Below are positions 26,748 through 34,448 of a DNA stretch of 56,735 bases, one piece after another. Made by a program: the position numbers and the translations under genes. The stretch lies in NCBI GenBank assembly GCA_005893265.1, contig VBOX01000084.1, forward strand, positions 1-56,735, written 5' to 3'. Every line of letters starts with the position of its first letter. Position 1 is the stretch's first letter. This stretch comes from Candidatus Eiseniibacteriota bacterium. Lineage in GTDB: Bacteria > Eisenbacteria > RBG-16-71-46 > SZUA-252. The notes beneath the pieces were generated by a model. That model made no database searches. It was not told the origin of the DNA and saw only the letters and a program-made list of their open reading frames with translations.

Positions 26748-28724
26748 TCAGCGACGCCTGCCTTTGCGACCAGCGCCAACCTTACGCCGCAAACGCTCCG
26801 GACGTTTCGACCGTCGCTCCGCGCGCGTCCTGACCCCCAGCTCAATCTCCCGTCGTTCGAGATCCGCGCGTGCAACCACGACGTCCACCGAGTCCCCCAG
26901 CCCGAAGCGGTGCCGGGACCGCTTGGACCGGAAGGAAAACCCGTGTTCGGCGAGCGTCAACGTCGGATCGCCGATCGCCCGCTTCGGCAAAAACCCCTCG
27001 ATGTTCCAACCTTCCAGAAAGACGAACAGACCACCCGGCGTGAGCCCCACGATCGTCCCGCGTGCTTCCTCCCCCAACCGCCGCAGGGCGTACCGGACGG
27101 CTTTCAGCTTCAAGACTGCGCGCTCGGCGTCGTCCGCGGTCATTTCGGTCGCGGAAATGTGCCCGGCCACCCCCGCGCTCATCCATCCATCGGCGAATGC
27201 CCAGGGGTCCCCGCTGGGGCGTTTCTGACCGTCGAGCAGGTAACGTTTCACGATTCGATGATTGGCAAGGTCGGCGTAACGGCGGATTGGGGATGTGAAA
27301 TGCGCGTAGCCGCGCATCCCCAATCCGAAGTGGCCGACGTCCACGAGATCGTAGCGCGCCTTCTCGAGGGCCCGCAGCAAATACAGGTTCACGATCCGGT
27401 CCCGCGTCGTTTTCCCTGACGTCGCCCACCTGCGGAGCTGCTTCGCCTCCGTCACGAGGGGGGCGGGCCCCGAACGGCCCAGATACCGGGCCGCCTCGAA
27501 GAACGCACGCAGCTTATCATACCGGGGGCGCTCGTGAACCCTATAGAAAAACGGCAGCTCCTGGGCGAGGGCGCGGCCGCCGACGATGCGATTCGCGAGC
27601 AACATGAATTCCTCGACAAGCTCATGCGTGGGGAGCCGTTTCGTCTCCTCGAACGCGATCGGCTCGCCCCGCCCATCGAGCCGCGCGCGCACTTCCGGAA
27701 GATCCAGGTCGAGCCCTCCTTCTTCCAGCCGGCGTCGCCTCAGCCCGCGGGCGACCCGATCGAGAAGACTGAGCGCCGCTGGGGCGCCTGCGCCCCCTTG
27801 GCCCATGAGCCGCGCGGCCTCGGGATAGGAGAGGGAGGCCGTGCTTCGGATCACGCTGCTTACGACCCTGCTCTTCGTGACGCGCCCCTCTTCGTCGATC
27901 TCCACGACAACGCTCACCGCCAGACGATCCTTGCCTTCGACCAGGCTGCAGAGGCCCCCGGAGAGAGCCTCGGGGAGCATCGGGTACGTGGCGTCCGCGA
28001 GATAGGCGCTGTTACCGCGGGCCTGAGCCTCCCGGTCGAGCGCGCCGGCGTTACGGACGTAGTGGCTCACGTCCGCAATGTGGATGCCGATCTCGTGCAC
28101 GCCCCCCGAGGAAGCGTGCACGGAGAGTGCGTCGTCGTGGTCCTTGGCGTCCTCGGGGTCGATCGTGAGCACAAGATCGCCCCGGTAATCAGCCCTTCCC
28201 TGCGACGCGTGCGCCACGGACGACTCCGCGAATTCCGCCGCCTCCGCGAGCGCCGCGGGGTCGAAATCGGTCGCGATTCCCTCCTCGAGCGCGACCATGA
28301 AGCTGTCCTCGCGCGGGTCGTCGGTCCCCAAGATGGCGACGACCGAGCCCTGGAGCGGCTCCGGCGGCGTGCGGGCCAGCCGCACCACCGCGCGCCCCCC
28401 GCGCGGGATCGATGCTCTGCCGTGAAGGGTGAGGAGAATCTCGCGCGGGAACTCGGGCCGTTCCGGGAAGAGGAGCGTCTGGCGGCCCCGGGACTCCACG
28501 CGCCCGACGATCCCCAGCTGGCCCCGCTCGAGCACCTCCACGATCTCGTGGGCGTCCCCTTCCCTCCTCGTCTCGAGAAAGCTGGCGACGACGAGATCGC
28601 CGTGGAGAGCGGCGCCCGTGGCGAACGGAGGGATGAAAAGATCGTCCTCGCCTTCCCCGACTCGCACGAATCCGTAACCGAAACGGGTGCGCTCGAGGCG
28701 GCCGACGCGAGGGCGGATGGTCAT
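26748..28724 (-). CDS. rnr: Ribonuclease R (RNase II/RNB family 3'-5' exoribonuclease)
   Basis: Processive 3'-5' exoribonuclease degrading structured RNA. The 658-residue product starts with a cold-shock/OB domain (FGYGFVRVGEGEDDLFI), followed by the RNB catalytic domain with TIDPEDAKDHDDA (metal-binding aspartates), SHYVRNAGALD, CSLVEGKDRL and HFTSPIRRYADL, then an S1 domain and a basic tail ending KVGAGRKGRRR. It is shorter than E. coli RNase R (813 aa), lacking the N-terminal helix-turn-helix part. The start ATG 28724 has no strong ribosome-binding site. It lies 133 bp downstream of the COX24-like mini-gene, behind a strong hairpin. Confidence 0.93.
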   Translation of the reverse strand: MTIRPRVGRLERTRFGYGFVRVGEGEDDLFIPPFATGAALHGDLVVASFLETRREGDAHEIVEVLERGQLGIVGRVESRGRQTLLFPERPEFPREILLTLHGRASIPRGGRAVVRLARTPPEPLQGSVVAILGTDDPREDSFMVALEEGIATDFDPAALAEAAEFAESSVAHASQGRADYRGDLVLTIDPEDAKDHDDALSVHASSGGVHEIGIHIADVSHYVRNAGALDREAQARGNSAYLADATYPMLPEALSGGLCSLVEGKDRLAVSVVVEIDEEGRVTKSRVVSSVIRSTASLSYPEAARLMGQGGAGAPAALSLLDRVARGLRRRRLEEGGLDLDLPEVRARLDGRGEPIAFEETKRLPTHELVEEFMLLANRIVGGRALAQELPFFYRVHERPRYDKLRAFFEAARYLGRSGPAPLVTEAKQLRRWATSGKTTRDRIVNLYLLRALEKARYDLVDVGHFGLGMRGYAHFTSPIRRYADLANHRIVKRYLLDGQKRPSGDPWAFADGWMSAGVAGHISATEMTADDAERAVLKLKAVRYALRRLGEEARGTIVGLTPGGLFVFLEGWNIEGFLPKRAIGDPTLTLAEHGFSFRSKRSRHRFGLGDSVDVVVARADLERREIELGVRTRAERRSKRPERLRRKVGAGRKGRRR

Positions 28725-28766
28725 CGGGGGTGAGAAAGGCGCCTACCGACGCTCCCCTGCGGTGGT

Positions 28767-28811
28767 GAGGAAGGAACGGCCCGGCAGTCCCTGGAAGGGA
28801 CGCACCGGGCC
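28767..28811 (-). terminator. Candidate intrinsic terminator after the HU/COX24-like genes
   Basis: On the minus strand GGCCCGG (28811-28805) and CCGGGCC (28784-28778) pair, enclosing a second perfect stem GTCCCT/AGGGAC with a TCC loop; only a small TGC/TG internal bulge separates them. The downstream tail is GTTCCTTCC, T-rich but interrupted. It lies in the 133-bp gap between the mini-gene stop and rnr, so it could end or attenuate the HU transcript. Confidence 0.5.
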
Positions 28812-28857
28812 ACGTGAGGCATCGGCCCCGTGGGAATGCGGACCGAGATTCTTAGGG

Positions 28858-28953
28858 TCAGCGGTTTTTCTTCTTGTGGCGATCGCGGCGAAGGCGCTTC
28901 TTCCGTTTGTGGGTCGCAATCTTCTTACGCTTGCGCTTCTTTCCGCTTCCCAT
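28858..28953 (-). CDS. 31-residue AURKAIP1/COX24-domain (mS38/bS22-like) ribosome-associated protein
   Basis: A tiny highly basic protein, MGSGKKRKRKKIATHKRKK followed by RLRRDRHKKKNR. It closely resembles the 29-35-residue AURKAIP1/COX24-domain proteins of Bacteroidetes (THKRKKRLRKNRHKK pattern) and, more distantly, mitochondrial ribosomal protein mS38 and mycobacterial bS22. Those are small-subunit proteins, so a 30S role is inferred. ATG 28953 has AAGGAG four bases upstream and the frame ends with TGA at 28858. It lies 27 bp after the HU gene and is probably cotranscribed from the HU promoter. Too short for ordinary gene finders. Confidence 0.85.
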   Translation of the reverse strand: MGSGKKRKRKKIATHKRKKRLRRDRHKKKNR

Positions 28954-28980
28954 CGCTCTCCTTCGGGTGCCGGCTCTCGA

Positions 28981-29256
28981 TCAGCCGCGCACCGCACCCT
29001 TGAGTTCGTTGGACGCCTTGAAGACCGGCACGAGCTTGGCGGGAACCATGACCTCCGCTCCGCTGCGCGGATTGCGTGCCTTGCGGGCCTTGCGCTCCCG
29101 CACCTTGAACGTGCCGAAACCGCGGATCTCGATATGCTTTCCTTCGCTCAATGCACGCGAAATCGCGTTCAGTAGCTGGTCTACGATCGTGGCCGTCTCA
29201 CTCTTGGAGATTCGAGTCTTGCCCGAGATCTCGTCTACCAGATCTGCCTTCGTCAC
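28981..29256 (-). CDS. HU/IHF-family DNA-binding protein
   Basis: A 91-residue nucleoid protein that bends DNA as a dimer. The sequence is canonical: MTKADLVDEISGKT, then IEIRGFGTFKVRERKARKAR and NPRSGAEV, the conserved arm with the intercalating Pro region. HU is more likely than IHF given the single gene, but this cannot be fixed from sequence. GTG 29256 has AGGAGG five bases upstream. A strong promoter at 29311-29339 serves it, with a roughly 48-nt leader containing a GGCGGT/ACCGCC hairpin. Confidence 0.93.
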   Translation of the reverse strand: MTKADLVDEISGKTRISKSETATIVDQLLNAISRALSEGKHIEIRGFGTFKVRERKARKARNPRSGAEVMVPAKLVPVFKASNELKGAVRG

Positions 29257-29310
29257 GGGCTCCTCCTACTTCCGGGCGGTCACCCACCGCCTCGAACGGT
29301 TGAGGGGCGG

Positions 29311-29339
29311 ACTCTAGCACCGCCCCGGGCACCCGTCAA
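29311..29339 (-). promoter_or_regulatory. Sigma-70-type promoter of the HU gene
   Basis: Minus strand: -35 TTGACG (29339-29334), exactly 17 bp, -10 TAGAGT (29316-29311). Predicted start near 29304, about 48 nt before GTG 29256. The -35 box touches the sppA stop codon. Confidence 0.65.
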
Positions 29340-30224
29340 TTAACGCAGCCGGTACTCGAGCCGCGGTCCCGATTGACTGAGCGCGGGGACGAAACGCAAT
29401 TTATCCTCGAAGAAATCGACGAGCGACACGCGGCGCTTCTCCTTGCGCACCACGACGGGGCGGCCCTCGATGTGGGCCATGCTCGCGGCGAGCTGGACGG
29501 CGTCGTTCAGGTCCCCCAACCGATCCACGAACCCGTACTCCAGAGCCTGGTCCCCGGAGAAGATCCTTCCATCCGCGTAGGGTAGGATGTCTTTGCGATC
29601 CAAACTGCGCCCTTCGGAGATCGCGTCCACGAACTGTTCGTACACGTTCGATAGAACCCCCTGCAAGAGCTCCCGCTCTTCGAACGTCATCGGCCTGGAC
29701 ATGGATCCGATGTCCTTGAACTTGCCGGTCTTCACGACCTCAAAGCGCAAGCCCACCTTTCGGAACAGCTCCTCGGTGTTCGGGAAGCTCATGATTACCC
29801 CGACGCTCCCGGTGAGCGTTCCCGGGTTCGAAACGATCGAATCAGCCGCGCAGGCAATGTAGTAGGCACCCGAGGCGGCGACGCCACCCATGGACGCCAC
29901 GACCGGCTTGTCGTCTTCCCTCACCTTACGGACCGCCTCGTATATTTCTTGGGACGCTGCGACCCCACCCCCAGGGCTATCCAGCCTCAGAACGACGGCC
30001 CGGACGCTCGAGTCGCGGCGCATGTGCTCCAACTGGTCGACAACGCCCTCCGAAGACTCGATATCTCCGACGATCTCGATCAGGCCCACGCGCCTGCTCA
30101 AAGGCCCCAGAGAGAACCCTTCCCTCTGGAAGGTGAGGTTGACGATCAGGAAGGCGAGGCTCACGGTCGCGAAGGTGCCCACCAGGAGCACGACACAGCC
30201 CACGAGCCAGCGTTTCACAGCCAT
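29340..30224 (-). CDS. sppA: Signal peptide peptidase SppA (short, 36K-type)
   Basis: Membrane-anchored serine protease degrading leftover signal peptides. The 294-residue product has one N-terminal membrane helix (WLVGCVVLLVGTFATVSLAFL) and a single S49 domain: VLRLDSPGGGV, the nucleophile Ser in GGVAASGAYYIA and the general-base Lys in KTGKFKDIGS. It is the single-domain form rather than the duplicated 67K E. coli type. The open frame continues upstream through a terminator and promoter, so ATG 30224 with GGAGA upstream is the start. It is followed directly by the HU promoter. Confidence 0.93.
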   Translation of the reverse strand: MAVKRWLVGCVVLLVGTFATVSLAFLIVNLTFQREGFSLGPLSRRVGLIEIVGDIESSEGVVDQLEHMRRDSSVRAVVLRLDSPGGGVAASQEIYEAVRKVREDDKPVVASMGGVAASGAYYIACAADSIVSNPGTLTGSVGVIMSFPNTEELFRKVGLRFEVVKTGKFKDIGSMSRPMTFEERELLQGVLSNVYEQFVDAISEGRSLDRKDILPYADGRIFSGDQALEYGFVDRLGDLNDAVQLAASMAHIEGRPVVVRKEKRRVSLVDFFEDKLRFVPALSQSGPRLEYRLR

Positions 30225-30267
30225 CGACTTTTCTCCGGATTGTCCACGCGTCGGGGCAGTCAGCGGT

Positions 30268-30296
30268 ACGCTAGCAAAGCGCTGGAGGGAATTCAA
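30268..30296 (-). promoter_or_regulatory. Promoter of sppA
   Basis: Minus strand: -35 TTGAAT (30296-30291), 17-bp spacer, -10 TAGCGT (30273-30268), giving a start near 30261 and a leader of about 37 nt. It lies just downstream of the terminator at 30312-30350, a consistent end-then-start arrangement. Confidence 0.55.
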
Positions 30297-30311
30297 TCGA
30301 CGCGACTCGAG

Positions 30312-30350
30312 GAAAAACAAACGGGGCGTCCGGATGTTCCCGGACGTCCC
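30312..30350 (-). terminator. Intrinsic terminator (minus strand)
   Basis: On the minus strand GGGACGTCCGG and CCGGACGCCCC form an 11-bp stem (one G-U) with a GAACAT loop, followed by GTTTGTTTTTCC. This is the clearest intrinsic terminator in the window. It lies 375 nt downstream of the gpmI stop, implying either a long 3' UTR or a separate RNA ending here. Confidence 0.85.
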
Positions 30351-30568
30351 GTGCCGGCCTCGCGGCCGAAAGGACTGTTCCCCACTGATGTCGCGCACCT
30401 AGTGCCAGTGAAACTGCGTCGTCTCGTCGAGGGGATCAGCTCAGGACCAGGCGATTCTCGCGTGCACCGCAGGGAACATATGGCGCAGTGCGTATGTGTC
30501 CATCGATTACAGCAATCGGCGTACCCGGGGAGGCGCGCGTGGCGGCGATGAAGGAGCATTCGGCCGTC
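30312..30568 (-). ncRNA. Candidate structured non-coding RNA between gpmI and sppA
   Basis: A stretch of about 257 nt with no credible reading frame, bounded by a possible promoter (30575-30602) and a strong terminator. Paired elements on the minus strand: GGCCGAA near the 5' end with TTCGGCC before the terminator (a closing stem), CGATT/AATCG, GCACTGC/GCGGTGC and GCAC/GTGC hairpins. It shows no tmRNA, RNase P, SRP or tRNA signature that I could find; 6S RNA cannot be excluded on size and shape. It could also be the gpmI 3' UTR. Confidence 0.35.
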
Positions 30569-30574
30569 TATTTT

Positions 30575-30602
30575 ATGCTAGCGCCAATCGACATTGTAAC
30601 AA
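30575..30602 (-). promoter_or_regulatory. AT-rich island with possible promoter for the candidate RNA
   Basis: Minus strand: TTGTTA (30602-30597), 16 bp, TAGCAT (30580-30575), with AAAATAG following. The same AT-rich island has a perfect TATAAT on the plus strand (30619-30624) with TTGTAA 19 bp upstream, so transcription could be bidirectional. The island stands out from its GC-rich surroundings. Confidence 0.4.
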
Positions 30603-30724
30603 CAGGATGCGCTTGTTTTATAATGTCGTTTAGAGACTACTCGGAGCTGACGGTGTCGACTTTGGGGAGGGGGATGCATCCCGGCCATCCCGGGGCCGCG
30701 ACACTTGGGTAGGTTGACTCAGGA
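30603..30724. other. Rest of the gap downstream of gpmI
   Basis: No gene is seen here. It contains part of the AT-rich island and a 12-bp palindrome GGGATGCATCCC at about 30673. The perfect 14-bp palindrome GGGGCAATTGCCCC lies over the last codons of gpmI, just right of this interval. Confidence 0.5.
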
Positions 30725-32290
30725 TCAGGGGGCAATTGCCCCAGCGGACTCGGATACGACAAGCGACTTTCCGGTCATCACGGCCGGAGCCGGAAGCCCC
30801 ATGAGGGAAAGCAGGGTCGGCGCGACGTCCGCCAGGATTCCGCTCCGGAGGGAGAGCCGGGTGGCCGGTCCCACGAGCAGGATCGGAACCGGGTACATCG
30901 TGTGGGCCGTGTGAGGGCCGCCGGTCTCGTAGTCGATCATCTGATCGGCGTTCCCGTGGTCCGCCGTGACCAGCACGGTCCCCGACCGCCGCCGCACGAC
31001 TTCGATGAGTCGCCCGAGGCAGGTGTCCACCGTCTCCACGGCTTTGACGGCCGCCTCGATCACGCCCGTGTGGCCGACCATATCGGCGTTCGCGTAGTTC
31101 AGGACGAAAAACCCATACGTCGAGTCCGAAAGCCGCCGAACCGCCTCGTCGGTGACCTCGAAAGCGCTCATTTCCGGTTTGAGGTCGTAGGTGGCCACCT
31201 TGGGGGACGGAATGAGCGCTCGATCCTCCCCTTCGAAGGGCACCTCCTCGCTTCCGTTGAAGAAGTACGTGACGTGCGCGTATTTCTCGGTCTCCGCGAT
31301 TCGAAGCTGCCGGATCCCCTCACGGCTGATCACCTCGCCGAGGGTGCCGCGTAATGGCTCATCGGTAAACAGCACCGGGTAGGGAAACGTCTCGTCGTAG
31401 GAAGTCATGCACACGTAGTCGAGATCGAGGGGCCAGCGGGGCCGCGGGAAGGCATCGAAGGCAGGGTCGGCAAGCGCACGGCTCAGCTGGCGCATGCGGT
31501 CGGGGCGGAAATTGTACGCGATCACGGTATCTCCCCGGGCGATCCCCGCCTCCTCTCCCGGCCGTTGGACCACGGTTGGCATCACGAATTCATCGCCCTC
31601 GCCACGCGCGTACGCCTGCTCGAGCGCCGGGACCGAACCCTCGGCCGACAGCCCCTCGCCCAGGACCATCGCGCGGTAGGCCAGCTCCGTCCGCTCCCAC
31701 CGTTTGTCCCTGTCCATCGCGTAGTAGCGTCCGCAAACCGTCGCGATCCTCCCGTTGCCGATTTCTCGTAGAACCGATTCCGTCGATTCGAGATCGGCCC
31801 TGGCGGAGCGCGGTGGGACGTCCCTGCCGTCCAGGATCGCGTGCACGCGCAGACGCGGAATCCCGGCCTCCGCGGCGATCCGGAGCAGCGCGTGCAGGTG
31901 ACGGATGTGGCTATGCACCCCTCCGGGAGAGTGAAGCCCGATGAAATGAAGCGTGGAGTTTCGCTTCTTGGTCCTCTCGAGCGTCTTGCGGAGGACTTCG
32001 TTACGCGCGAAGGACCCGTCCCGGATCGCGGCGTCGATTCGGGTCAGATCCTGGTAGACGATGCGGCCGGCCCCAAGATTCATATGCCCCACCTCGGAGT
32101 TTCCCATCTGCCCCGCGGGGAGACCGACCGACTCCCCCCACGTGACGAGCGTGGCGTGAGGACATGCTCGCGTGAGCGCGTCCATGGTCGGCGTGCGCGC
32201 CATCACGATCGCGTTCCCCTCGGCGCGTGGGTTGAGCGCCCACCCGTCGAGAATGATCAGGCCCGCGAGCGGAACCGAGGAGGGGGACAT
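30725..32290 (-). CDS. gpmI: 2,3-bisphosphoglycerate-independent phosphoglycerate mutase
   Basis: Glycolytic enzyme interconverting 3- and 2-phosphoglycerate through a phosphoserine intermediate with two metal ions. The 521-residue product carries LIILDGWALN with the metal-binding Asp15, the catalytic Ser65 in QMGNSEVGHMNLGAGR, the HSHIRHLHALL region, the RFRPDRMRQ-like substrate site (NFRPDRMRQL) and NYANADMVGHTG plus TADHGNADQM metal ligands near the C-terminus. The start lies 4 bp after the csp stop, so csp and gpmI are cotranscribed. Confidence 0.97.
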   Translation of the reverse strand: MSPSSVPLAGLIILDGWALNPRAEGNAIVMARTPTMDALTRACPHATLVTWGESVGLPAGQMGNSEVGHMNLGAGRIVYQDLTRIDAAIRDGSFARNEVLRKTLERTKKRNSTLHFIGLHSPGGVHSHIRHLHALLRIAAEAGIPRLRVHAILDGRDVPPRSARADLESTESVLREIGNGRIATVCGRYYAMDRDKRWERTELAYRAMVLGEGLSAEGSVPALEQAYARGEGDEFVMPTVVQRPGEEAGIARGDTVIAYNFRPDRMRQLSRALADPAFDAFPRPRWPLDLDYVCMTSYDETFPYPVLFTDEPLRGTLGEVISREGIRQLRIAETEKYAHVTYFFNGSEEVPFEGEDRALIPSPKVATYDLKPEMSAFEVTDEAVRRLSDSTYGFFVLNYANADMVGHTGVIEAAVKAVETVDTCLGRLIEVVRRRSGTVLVTADHGNADQMIDYETGGPHTAHTMYPVPILLVGPATRLSLRSGILADVAPTLLSLMGLPAPAVMTGKSLVVSESAGAIAP

Positions 32291-32294
32291 GCGG

Positions 32295-32498
32295 CTATTT
32301 CTTGGTGACGTTTGCCGCCTGAGGACCCTTGGGACCCTGGGTTACCTCGAACGAGACCTCGTCCCCTTCCTTCAGGCTTCGAAAGCCGTCCCCGACAATG
32401 GCGCTGTAGTGGACGAACACGTCGGGACCGCCCTCGCGCTCGATGAACCCGAAACCTTTCGCCTCGTTGAACCACTTCACACGGCCTGTTTCAGGCAT
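32295..32498 (-). CDS. Cold-shock protein (CspA family)
   Basis: A 67-residue single OB-fold RNA/DNA chaperone. It shows RNP1 KGFGFIE and RNP2 VFVHYSAI, with the usual GRVKWFN start. AAGGAGG lies 11 bases before ATG 32498. It sits 6 bp downstream of a membrane-protein gene and 4 bp upstream of gpmI. No separate promoter is obvious in the short spacer, so it probably depends on the upstream operon or a promoter inside the neighbouring gene. Confidence 0.96.
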   Translation of the reverse strand: MPETGRVKWFNEAKGFGFIEREGGPDVFVHYSAIVGDGFRSLKEGDEVSFEVTQGPKGPQAANVTKK

Positions 32499-32504
32499 GA
32501 CGGG

Positions 32505-32960
32505 TCAACCCTCCTTTCGACGAGACAACACCTGCGCCGACACCGCGCAGACCATCGACACAACGCACGCGGACCATACCGGAGCGATCCACGGCTTGGG
32601 CACGAGAAACACGATATCCATATCTCCCCAATGCGCCGGAAAGCCTGTCCAGAGTCTGAGAAACACGTAATAGAAAAGATCCCACAGCCCGAAAACCCAG
32701 AGCCCCCGCGCGACCACCAGGCGAAGAGGCGGCCGGCCGAGAAACGAAACCGCGGCGATCATGACGAGCGTCGCGACCTCGCGCCATTGTTCGAGCCTCT
32801 GCCCCGCTTCGGGAATCGCGTGAAAGGGAGGAGCCCATCCGTCCGCAAAGTACAGCTGCTTCAGGCTCACGACGCACGCGGCCTCGACCAGCGCCATCGC
32901 CACGGCGTAGATGGTGAGGGCGATCCACCCCACGCGCCGCACCGACCTGGACGCCGTCAC
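32505..32960 (-). CDS. Four-helix membrane protein of unknown function
   Basis: A 151-residue protein with four predicted membrane segments (IALTIYAVAMALVEAA; VATLVMIAAVSFLG; GLWVFGLWDLFYYVFL; PWIAPVWSACVVSMVCAV) and a conserved-looking WDLFYY...GFPAHWGDMDI stretch. I do not recognise a functional family. The GTG start at 32960 overlaps the lipoate-ligase stop as GTGA, so translation should be coupled. The longer open frame upstream is a shadow of the ligase gene. Confidence 0.7.
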   Translation of the reverse strand: MTASRSVRRVGWIALTIYAVAMALVEAACVVSLKQLYFADGWAPPFHAIPEAGQRLEQWREVATLVMIAAVSFLGRPPLRLVVARGLWVFGLWDLFYYVFLRLWTGFPAHWGDMDIVFLVPKPWIAPVWSACVVSMVCAVSAQVLSRRKEG

Positions 32961-33787
32961 ATTGCGCCGGCCGGTGAGGTCGACGGTAGGGGCTCCTCCT
33001 CGAGACCCAGCATCTCGAACGAAGCCTCGACCAGGGGCACGTCGAACCGGGCCCCCACCGCTTCCGCGAGCCGGTCGGATAGCTCCACTGCGAGCCGGTC
33101 CATGGTCCCGGGGCGGTTCGGCGGGATGCCGAGCAGTTCCCCGATCGAGCGCGCGTGAGTCGCGAGCGATGCCGCGGAGTCCGCTCCCCCGGCGCGAAAA
33201 GAGACGACCTCGCGGTGGCGCGCCGACAGCGGAACCGAGGCGTGGCAAAGCGCCCCGGTGCGCGAGAATCGTGAAGCGAGCCCGGCAACCTTGTACCCGG
33301 CCGCCCCGACCTCTCCCGACTCGCTGCGCGCGAAGCAAGGCGCCTCGCCGAGCTTCGGAGCTCCAACGCGCGGCCCGCTGGACTCAACCCGCGTCGCCTC
33401 CACGCCGCACGCGCGCAGCGCCTCCGCCAACGCCTCGGCCGTCGCGTTCGCGAATCCACGGGGGGTCAGGCGCCAGGGCCCCGGAATGGAAGCCCCGACG
33501 GCGAAGGTGACCTCCTCCCAATGTAGAACCGCGTTCCCCCCGGTCGGGCGCCGTGTCACGGCGATTCCCTCCCGCGTGAGCGCGCGCTCATCCCAGCCCG
33601 CGGGAAAAGGCTCGCTGCGACCCAGGCTCAAGGTCGGGCGGTCCCAGCCGTAGGTTCGAAACACGAGGCGGGCATGACCGAGCGACACCCAGCGGAGGAG
33701 CGCCGCGTCCACTGCCATCTGCCATGATCCGGACGCGATTCGATGGGGTAGTCGGTAGGCAGCGGACGGCGGATCCAAGACGAGCAA
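32957..33787 (-). CDS. Lipoate-protein ligase / octanoyltransferase (LplA/LipM family)
   Basis: Attaches lipoate or octanoate to lysines of lipoyl domains. The 276-residue product has the family fold: an N-terminal MAVDAALL helix, RRPTGGNAVLH (substrate-binding loop) at 79-89 and YKVAGLASRF with the conserved Lys166. Cys151 in APCFARSE lies where LipM-type octanoyltransferases carry their nucleophile, so either ligase or transferase activity is possible. GcvH, encoded about 10 kb away, is the obvious client. The start is uncertain: TTG 33787 abuts GGGAG, and a second TTG lies three codons later. It lies 6 bp after the preceding membrane gene. Confidence 0.82.
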   Translation of the reverse strand: MLVLDPPSAAYRLPHRIASGSWQMAVDAALLRWVSLGHARLVFRTYGWDRPTLSLGRSEPFPAGWDERALTREGIAVTRRPTGGNAVLHWEEVTFAVGASIPGPWRLTPRGFANATAEALAEALRACGVEATRVESSGPRVGAPKLGEAPCFARSESGEVGAAGYKVAGLASRFSRTGALCHASVPLSARHREVVSFRAGGADSAASLATHARSIGELLGIPPNRPGTMDRLAVELSDRLAEAVGARFDVPLVEASFEMLGLEEEPLPSTSPAGAM

Positions 33788-33793
33788 CTCCCG

Positions 33794-34438
33794 CTAGAGG
33801 TGGAGGACCCCCAGCCAATCGTGGAGGAGAAACATGACGCGGCCGATCAGAAGGGAGATTCGGGCCATCACCGTGTAGCCGTACGAAGCGCCGAAGCTCA
33901 CCATCAGGAAATAGACTCCCAAGCGCGCCGTCCCTCCGAGCGCTCCTTTGTGCTCTTTCGAGAAGAAGAAAAAGACGAGCGTGGAGAGGAGGCCGACGAT
34001 AAGGAACCAGTTGCCGATGGTGGTCCCGAGATGACCGGGCACCCAGAGCGGCAGCATGGTCCCGTGGACCTGCTCGACGAAGTCTCCTTGCCCGAACCCT
34101 GTGATACGAAGCGCGGGGTAAACGCCCAGGATGAGCGCGATGGACCACCGCGAGAGCCAGCCCCCCTTCGGGAAGAACCGGGAGAAGAGCAGGATCCCGA
34201 GCGCCAGCGGGATCAGAAGCAGGTAGTGCCGGTCGCCGCCGAAGTCGTGGAACAGAGGATCGAGCAAATTGGGTTTCACGACGGAGTAGTAGTTCAGAAC
34301 GACGTAGTAACCGGCCGATATGCCCACGAACAGATGCTCGCAGAGTTTGTACGCCGGGTTGTCCTTGTACAGGAAGCTGAAGATCCCGAGGGTGAGAAGC
34401 GCCGCGATCCAGACCCCGACGTCGTGGCTCAAGTGCAT
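33794..34438 (-). CDS. Polytopic membrane protein of the DUF6754 cluster
   Basis: A 214-residue protein with about six hydrophobic segments. The N-terminal part reads WIAALLTLGIFSFLYKDNPAY, followed by EHLFVGISAGYYVVLNYY; the middle has GTTIGNWFLIVGLLSTLVFFFFSKEHKG. The charged KDNPAYKLCEH loop and the FSKEHKG loop look conserved. No known transporter motif is seen. It starts 10 bp after the preceding gene's stop and is probably the fourth gene of an operon led by the DUF6754 protein. The function is unknown. Confidence 0.75.
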   Translation of the reverse strand: MHLSHDVGVWIAALLTLGIFSFLYKDNPAYKLCEHLFVGISAGYYVVLNYYSVVKPNLLDPLFHDFGGDRHYLLLIPLALGILLFSRFFPKGGWLSRWSIALILGVYPALRITGFGQGDFVEQVHGTMLPLWVPGHLGTTIGNWFLIVGLLSTLVFFFFSKEHKGALGGTARLGVYFLMVSFGASYGYTVMARISLLIGRVMFLLHDWLGVLHL

Positions 34439-34448
34439 GGGCGGCGCC

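Noticed and set aside
30293-30559. 88-codon minus-strand open frame upstream of sppA
   Set aside because: It spans the intrinsic terminator, has a Cys/Arg-rich random composition and no ribosome-binding site.
30312-30724. tmRNA, RNase P RNA or SRP RNA in the gpmI-sppA gap
   Set aside because: None of the hallmark sequences (tRNA-like ends with CCA, GAGGAAAGTCC, GGAAGCAGCC) was found on either strand.
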